DNA of 5,708 nucleotides from Clostridia bacterium (GTDB lineage: Bacteria > Bacillota_A > Clostridia > Christensenellales > Borkfalkiaceae). Both the position numbers and the translations under genes were made by a program. The stretch lies in NCBI GenBank assembly GCA_017621955.1, contig JAGASB010000020.1, positions 1-5,708 of the forward strand, read 5' to 3'. Below the pieces are notes generated by a model, which was given only the letters and a program-made list of their open reading frames with translations, was not told the DNA's origin and did not search any database. Positions 5,677 to 5,708 of this stretch are shown in pieces (the first letter of the stretch is position 1; the number at the start of each line of letters is the position of its first letter).

Positions 5677-5708
5677 CTAGTCCCGGCGGGAATCCCACCT
5701 GTGTGGCC
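5677..5708. other. GC-rich edge fragment, unassigned
   Basis: The last 28 bases (5681-5708) contain 20 G or C, far above the rest of the window. On the minus strand GGTGGG and CCCGCC can pair around ATT (5699-5685). Two minus-strand frames are open to the edge, ending at stops at 5654-5656 and 5619-5621, but nothing in them is recognisable. It may be the end of a structured RNA, a tRNA-like sequence or a gene beyond the window; too little is present to decide. Confidence 0.3.

Noticed and set aside
5677..5708. 3' end of a tRNA gene on the minus strand
   Set aside because: The terminal bases resemble an acceptor strand, and a T-loop A and C fall in place, but the TTC of the T loop is absent and the T stem would pair at only about three of five positions.
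5619..5708. C-terminal end of a protein gene entering from the right on the minus strand
   Set aside because: Frames are open for only 17-29 codons, run through the terminator hairpin, and show no recognisable family sequence.

Overview
The window is a gene-dense piece of a low-GC bacterial chromosome carrying five complete protein genes of familiar families. AT-rich spacers, good AGGAG-type ribosome binding sites, TAA as the only stop codon, one TTG start and the protein sequences themselves point to a Bacillota (Firmicutes), probably Clostridia-like, organism. That placement is inferred from composition and protein style, since no phylogeny could be run. All genes read with the standard code, and none is broken.

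Layout, left to right. The first three genes run leftward: a HI0933/BaiN-type flavoprotein (8-1210), a HAD-superfamily phosphatase of the phosphoglycolate phosphatase type (1338-1985) and arginyl-tRNA synthetase argS (1996-3678). argS and the HAD gene form a tight transcription unit with a 10-nt gap, the HAD ribosome binding site overlapping the argS stop. A 127-nt gap with two hairpins separates that pair from the flavoprotein gene. A 125-nt AT-rich region (3679-3803) holds two back-to-back promoters, one for argS and one for the rightward genes. Rightward come ychF (3804-4901), the universally conserved ribosome-associated ATPase, and mscL (4936-5541), the large mechanosensitive channel, 34 nt apart and probably co-transcribed. 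Two intrinsic-terminator hairpins (5551-5595 and 5641-5676) follow mscL. The last 32 bases are a GC-rich scrap of something that continues outside the window.

Together the genes are housekeeping: tRNA charging (ArgS), a small-molecule phosphatase, ribosome-linked stress control (YchF), osmotic emergency release (MscL) and a flavin oxidoreductase of unsettled substrate. I see no mobile element, CRISPR array, toxin-antitoxin pair, defence gene or biosynthetic cluster, and no evidence of a novel multi-gene system. The points most worth a second look are the long charged linker with tandem octapeptides in MscL, the inverted repeat bridging the two divergent -35 elements, the altered TGNGQGN flavoprotein motif, and the tandem terminators with a GC-rich edge on the right.
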